64,000 nt of DNA from Brevibacillus_H sp049846925 (GTDB lineage: Bacteria > Bacillota > Bacilli > Brevibacillales > Brevibacillaceae): the NCBI RefSeq assembly GCF_049846925.1, contig NZ_JBNCMT010000024.1, forward strand, positions 1-64,000, written 5' to 3'. Shown piece after piece: positions 59,767-64,000 of this stretch (within the stretch, counting starts at the first letter, position 1; each line of letters starts with the position of its first letter). Position numbers and translations under genes: made by a program. The notes beneath the pieces were generated by a model that saw only the letters and a list, made by a program, of their open reading frames with translations, was not told where the DNA came from and did not search any database.

Positions 59767-62035
59767 GCATGCTAACCCCCTGGGCAACACGAAGTAGCGT
59801 GAGCGACAGCTCTTTGGTGCCTTCTTCCGTTACACCAATGCAAGAAGGACAACCCGCTTCACACGGGCAGGAGGTGATCATTTCTTCTGCTTTGTTCAGG
59901 ATCGTTTTTATATCTTTGAAAACCTGCTCACTCAAACCGATTCCGCCCGGATAACGGTCATACAGGAAAATCGTGGGTTGTCCGGAATGAACAGCCTTCC
60001 GTTGTGCGATCACATGCAAGTCCATCGGATCACACATGACCAGGAGTGGTGCTACGTGCTGAAGGACATGAGAGAGTCCGAAAAGTCCTCGTTCTACCTC
60101 GGCTTTTCCGAGCGAGGTTAAGAGATTTTCTGAAAAACTCATCCAGGCCGCATTCGTATGAAGCTCCTGTTCAGGAAGATGAATCGGCCCTGAGCCTATA
60201 TTTTCGTGTGTCTCGAATTTGATCTTTTTGAAAATTGTCGCCATGGCATGTACAGAAACTTCGCCATAAGCAAACTCCGTCTGTTGTTCCATGCTACGCT
60301 TATCTTCTTCCAACACCTTCAACTGCACAGCCAGATTGGCATCCGTATAGTAATCGACCTTTACTTCTCGCACATAGGCTTTCTTTTCTTCGTAATCCAG
60401 CTTCTCCACCTGGAACTGTGTCCCTTGATGCAAGTAAATGGCTTCTTCATGAAGCAGCGTGAGAGAGCTAAACCGATCCATTTCTCCCAGTACACGCTCA
60501 TTTCCTCGTTCCGTGATATCAATAATTACCACGTTTTCTTGAGAAGCTGACCGCAAACTGATGTTATGGGCTGGAAACGACTGATTCATCCAGAACCATT
60601 TTCCTCTCGAATGGTGCAGTACCTGCTCTTCTGTCAAAAACTCCAGAATCTCAACAATCTCCGCATTTCCGAATCGATCACCCTTCTGGAAAGGTAATTC
60701 ATAAGCCGCACACTTGATATGATCGACAAGGATGATTAGGTTGTCAGGATTAATTCTCGCTGTCTCAGGACTTCGATGCAAAAAGTACTCTGGATGTTGA
60801 ATCACATACTGATCAATCGGGGTCGAGCTACCAACCAAAACAACAGCCGACTCCCCTTGTCTTCGCCCTGCACGACCTGCCTGCTGCCATGTACTGGCAA
60901 CGGAACCGGGATAACCGGTAATCACACAAGCTTGCAACTGCCCGATATCTACACCGAGTTCCAGAGCATTTGTGCTGACTACCCCCATAATGTCACCATT
61001 CCGTAACCCCCGCTCGATTTCTCTGCGTTGGCTCGGAAGGTACCCTCCCCGGTAACCTTGAATCGTCTTGGGCCCCAGCTTCTTCTTGATTAATTCCTGC
61101 AAATAGGTAAGGAGAATCTCAACCCTTACACGACTCCGGGCAAACAGAATGGTCTGAATCCCGTTCACCAAAAATTGCTCCGAAATGTCTCTTGCCTCTA
61201 ACGTTGCGCTCCGGCGGATATTCAGTTGGTGATTCACGATCGGTGGATTGTAGAAAATAAAGTGTTTCTTGCCAGTAGGCGCTCCGTTGTTGTCTACTAA
61301 CTCCATCTTTTCTTCGGTTAGATGCTCCGCTAATTCTCTCGGGTTGGCAATCGTTGCCGATGTACAGATGAATTGAGGGCGACTGCCATAATAAGCACAA
61401 ATACGCTTCAAGCGGCGAATGACGTTGGCTACATGACTGCCAAAAACACCTCGATACGTATGTAATTCATCGATCACAATATATTTGAGATGCTCAAAAA
61501 AAGAAACCCACTTTGTATGATGAGGAAGAATCGCAGAATGCAGCATATCGGGGTTGGTAATGACGATGTTGCCAGCTTTCCTCACCACTTGCCGGATGTT
61601 GGCAGGTGTGTCCCCGTCGTATGTTTCTGATTTGATTGATAACCCCATCTCTGTGATCAGCTCGTGAAGCTCGTTTTTTTGGTCCTGAGCCAGTGCTTTT
61701 GTCGGGAAAAGATAGAGCGCCCGAGCCTGCGGATTCTCGGTTAGCGTTTGTAATATCGGCAAATGATAGCACATGCTTTTCCCGGAAGCAGTTGGCGTAA
61801 CGGCTACGATGTTTTTCTTCTCACGGACGAAGCGATAGGCAGATCCCTGATGCGTATAGAGAGAGGATATTCCTCTTTTGATTAGTGTCTGTTTGATTCG
61901 TTCGTCCATCTCATCTGGAAAAGGAACCGTCTTTGCTTCCTTTGGCTGAATCGTTTCCCAATGGACGATATTTCGTTTCATTCGTTCATCTTGGCGGAAC
62001 TCTTCCAACAGTTGCGTCAATGGCAGCTTTATCAT
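59756..62035 (-). CDS. mrfA: MrfA (YprA) DEAD/DEAH-box DNA repair helicase
   Basis: 759 aa. Motif I TPTASGKSMCYHL near 82, Ia YLFPTKALAQDQ, DEAH-type box as VIDELHTYRG near 190, III CTSATIANP, VI QQAGRAGRRQG near 395. The C-terminal DUF1998-like domain has the four-cysteine motif CPCEAGCPSC near 735, required in the family. It is a 3'-5' helicase that partners MrfB in mitomycin adduct repair. ATG with AAGGTGA upstream. Confidence 0.94.
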   Translation of the reverse strand: MIKLPLTQLLEEFRQDERMKRNIVHWETIQPKEAKTVPFPDEMDERIKQTLIKRGISSLYTHQGSAYRFVREKKNIVAVTPTASGKSMCYHLPILQTLTENPQARALYLFPTKALAQDQKNELHELITEMGLSIKSETYDGDTPANIRQVVRKAGNIVITNPDMLHSAILPHHTKWVSFFEHLKYIVIDELHTYRGVFGSHVANVIRRLKRICAYYGSRPQFICTSATIANPRELAEHLTEEKMELVDNNGAPTGKKHFIFYNPPIVNHQLNIRRSATLEARDISEQFLVNGIQTILFARSRVRVEILLTYLQELIKKKLGPKTIQGYRGGYLPSQRREIERGLRNGDIMGVVSTNALELGVDIGQLQACVITGYPGSVASTWQQAGRAGRRQGESAVVLVGSSTPIDQYVIQHPEYFLHRSPETARINPDNLIILVDHIKCAAYELPFQKGDRFGNAEIVEILEFLTEEQVLHHSRGKWFWMNQSFPAHNISLRSASQENVVIIDITERGNERVLGEMDRFSSLTLLHEEAIYLHQGTQFQVEKLDYEEKKAYVREVKVDYYTDANLAVQLKVLEEDKRSMEQQTEFAYGEVSVHAMATIFKKIKFETHENIGSGPIHLPEQELHTNAAWMSFSENLLTSLGKAEVERGLFGLSHVLQHVAPLLVMCDPMDLHVIAQRKAVHSGQPTIFLYDRYPGGIGLSEQVFKDIKTILNKAEEMITSCPCEAGCPSCIGVTEEGTKELSLTLLRVAQGVSMHVT

Positions 62036-62057
62036 GCCTAATCACCTTCTTCCCTCT

Positions 62058-62086
62058 ATTGTACGAATAGACGTTCGGTGTGTAAA
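62058..62086 (-). promoter_or_regulatory. Sigma-A promoter of mrfAB with a LexA box in the spacer
   Basis: Minus strand: -35 TTTACA (62081-62086), 17-bp spacer, -10 TACAAT (62058-62063). The spacer contains CGAACGTCTATTCG (62064-62077), one base away from the Bacillus LexA/DinR consensus CGAAC-N4-GTTCG. The -10 lies 22 bases before the mrfA start codon. A LexA dimer here would block polymerase binding, making the operon SOS-inducible. Confidence 0.75.
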
Positions 62087-62176
62087 GGATTCGATTGATA
62101 AATCCTCATGTTTAAATTCCGGTTTTTATCATCATACTATTGGTCAGAATTGACATTTTGAAAGGTGAACGAGCTT

Positions 62177-64000
62177 ATGGACAAACCAAATTACTCATCC
62201 CTAACAGCCTCAGACTTTCTAAATGCGTTATCCAACTTAATCACCATACGTCGAACGCGCCGTAGATCTACATCAGCATTCTCTTCAAATGATCCTGCTC
62301 ATAATCTAAGTTGCAAGGATAATTCCGCTAAATTGGAAGAATGTTTAGCTCCTAAAGCGAAACAAGGTCCACAATATGTGGTTCCATTTCGTCAATTTAT
62401 TCCTTTAGCACCTTTACGCTTTAAGGAAGAATTCCCCTCTTTTTCGTTAGCTTGTGTCCCGATTCACTGGGCCACAGGGGGGATAGATGTTCACATTGCC
62501 GCAGACCTTACATTCGAGCAAAGATGGTTTTTTCAGCAATATGCAATCAATAACCTGATTTCTACGATTGCTCTTGCCCCGGGAGAAGAATTAAAAATAC
62601 AAATCAAAGAAACACAAAGAAAATATTTCGAACAAAAGACACTAGATCAAGTTGAAGAGATGGAATCCAAAGAAAGTACGCTTCTTGACAAAGATGTTCT
62701 CAATGTTACCCGTTCGTCTGCCAAGTCCAAAACTTGGAATGTAAATGGCAACATTGGAATTACGATTCCAGTCAAAGGAATCCCTTTATCCCTGCAGCTA
62801 GGCGGTGGATATACATCTACAATCAATGAGACCTCCCAAAATACCGTAGAAAGTATAACCGAAGAAACCACAAAATCATCGAGGAGTTTGAAAAACCTGC
62901 GCTCAATTGAGGTTAAAACGATAGCTGAGGATACACTCGAGCGAGGAACGACTCGTACAGTAACTAACCCTTATTCAGATAGAACTCTACTCATTAAAGT
63001 GTTTGAATTAGTAAAGCAGTACTGTATAGAGACTGCCCTGCATGAAGTATCCCATGCAGTCATCGTAACCATTAAAAAGTTCGAATTCAATCGTAGCTTT
63101 GTACTCAATAACCGTTCCTTTATAGAGGAATTTCTGCTCGATAAGGTTTTGCAGATGGAATTGGGCAGTGCATTACATAAAACGGTAAATCTTAACAAAG
63201 AAGGTGTAGAAGCACGTGCGATTGAGAGAGCAGAATGGTGCTTGCATTATCTCTTCTCGGATGAAGTAAACATTTTTAATGTGGATACCTTTGACAACAA
63301 TGGTACCACTATCGATAACAATCAACCGAGTACTTCGTTCAATGCACGGTTAGATGAATCAGGCCTTGAGGACGCCCTGGACAATAAATTAGGTTATGTT
63401 TTTACTACCCTTAATACTTATTACAAAGTTTACAAGGATCTCATTGCTCCAACAAACGGAAAAAAAGAATTAGCCGTGGACTTAGCTCTATCACTGTCTG
63501 AATATATTAGACCGTTTTGGGATCCACTCGCTCGAGATGAAGATCCACATGATGTAATGGATGAAGATGATCGGACTGAAATCTTTCGTCGAATTTCAGG
63601 CTTCTTAGCAATGGTATCCGGTTTTCTTAAACCTCTGGTTAGTCCACTTGAGCATGAACGTGAGTTGAACCTCGCTGCTCAACGAGCGGAATTCGTAATC
63701 AAACGGGTTATCGAGCATATAAACTGCCACTTGGATTATTACACCGAGAAATACCTGAACTACATTGCTCGTACCACATCACTATTGTCGATAAAGGAAT
63801 TTATTGAGAAGCTTTTCAATGAATTAAATCACACTGATTTGCTAAAGGAACAATTCGATGTTGATGGTGTCTTCCTGGATCGTAACCGAATTATTGTTCC
63901 CAGCAGGCATCGCCTTGATTTTGATGATATCAAGGAGTTGGCAAGAGAAATTGATGGAGAAGATAGCGAGGAAATAACTCTCGGAGTTAAATCAGTAAAG
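62177..64000 (+). CDS. Large protein of unknown family, cut by the window edge
   Basis: At least 608 codons open from ATG 62177 (AAAGGTG nine bases upstream) to the end, no stop seen. No signal peptide. Residues about 1-70 are Ser/Thr-rich and variable. After RWFFQQYAINNLISTIALAP comes GEELKIQIKETQRKYFE, then a Ser/Thr/Asn-rich amphipathic region (about 155-260) including LSLQLGGGYTSTINET, and RGTTRTVTNPYSDRTLLIKV. The remainder is mostly helical and acidic (e.g. RDEDPHDVMDEDDRTEI). I know LAPGE-like motifs only from large uncharacterised proteins; no enzyme or toxin domain is recognised. Divergent from mrfA by 141 bases. Confidence 0.8.
   Translation, partial: MDKPNYSSLTASDFLNALSNLITIRRTRRRSTSAFSSNDPAHNLSCKDNSAKLEECLAPKAKQGPQYVVPFRQFIPLAPLRFKEEFPSFSLACVPIHWATGGIDVHIAADLTFEQRWFFQQYAINNLISTIALAPGEELKIQIKETQRKYFEQKTLDQVEEMESKESTLLDKDVLNVTRSSAKSKTWNVNGNIGITIPVKGIPLSLQLGGGYTSTINETSQNTVESITEETTKSSRSLKNLRSIEVKTIAEDTLERGTTRTVTNPYSDRTLLIKVFELVKQYCIETALHEVSHAVIVTIKKFEFNRSFVLNNRSFIEEFLLDKVLQMELGSALHKTVNLNKEGVEARAIERAEWCLHYLFSDEVNIFNVDTFDNNGTTIDNNQPSTSFNARLDESGLEDALDNKLGYVFTTLNTYYKVYKDLIAPTNGKKELAVDLALSLSEYIRPFWDPLARDEDPHDVMDEDDRTEIFRRISGFLAMVSGFLKPLVSPLEHERELNLAAQRAEFVIKRVIEHINCHLDYYTEKYLNYIARTTSLLSIKEFIEKLFNELNHTDLLKEQFDVDGVFLDRNRIIVPSRHRLDFDDIKELAREIDGEDSEEITLGVKSVK

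Overview
The window comes from a low-to-mid GC, endospore-forming member of the Bacillota (Bacillales), most like Brevibacillus or a close relative. The reasons are strong AGGAGG-type ribosome binding sites, frequent TTG and GTG starts, Bacillus-type families (DUF3231, DUF3892, Gmad2, YhcN/YlaJ, CBO0543, YwqA/YwqB, MrfA/MrfB) and Gram-positive exported lipoproteins. This is inferred from gene content; no 16S rRNA gene is present. I saw no rRNA, tRNA, CRISPR array, insertion sequence or prophage.

Layout. 0-6.8 kb: a minus-strand catabolic operon (amidohydrolase, FAD amine oxidase, aldehyde dehydrogenase, MATE exporter that stops early), divergent from a MerR regulator and preceded by a MerR-type promoter with a 19-bp spacer. 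6.8-13.7 kb: single metabolic and regulatory genes (radical SAM/SPASM protein, small Fur-like winged helix protein, luciferase-like oxidoreductase, M20 amidohydrolase, MalT-type LuxR regulator). 13.9-18.5 kb: SWIM protein, SNF2 helicase and a coupled 53-residue protein. 18.6-20.3 kb: NarK-type nitrate/nitrite transporter and a GNAT acetyltransferase. 20.4-26.3 kb: a five-gene nickel/peptide-class ABC importer with a phosphoglycerate mutase-like gene at its end. 26.5-33.5 kb: small Bacillales genes, including a diverged IF-3 paralogue, two paralogous CBO0543 membrane proteins, a type I phosphodiesterase and a cold shock protein.

33.7-49.9 kb: a Wzx/Wzy-type surface polysaccharide locus. Ten minus-strand genes make nucleotide sugars (GalU, UDP-glucose dehydrogenase, NAD-epimerase, CapD-type dehydratase, DegT aminotransferase), modify (asparagine synthase-like amidotransferase), flip, polymerise and control length (Wzx, Wzy, Wzz-kinase). 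They end in one protein that fuses a GT4 glycosyltransferase to a LytR-CpsA-Psr (LCP) ligase across a membrane helix. Two plus-strand genes add a P-loop kinase and the initiating phosphoglycosyl transferase. With only two sugar-transferring enzymes visible, a short (possibly disaccharide) repeat anchored to the wall by the fusion protein is my reading.

49.8-58.4 kb: a nitrous oxide reductase region (nosD, membrane-anchored cytochrome c, Sec-type clade II nosZ, a NosB-like membrane protein) next to a Cu+ P-type ATPase, a FixH/YtkA-like lipoprotein and a SafE-like membrane protein. Those three match the copper-loading module usually seen with cbb3 oxidases. nosF, nosY, nosL and nosR are not in the window. 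58.5-62.1 kb: mrfA-mrfB (mitomycin repair) under a well-formed promoter whose spacer holds a near-consensus LexA box. From 62.2 kb to the end runs a large open reading frame of no family I recognise, cut by the window edge.
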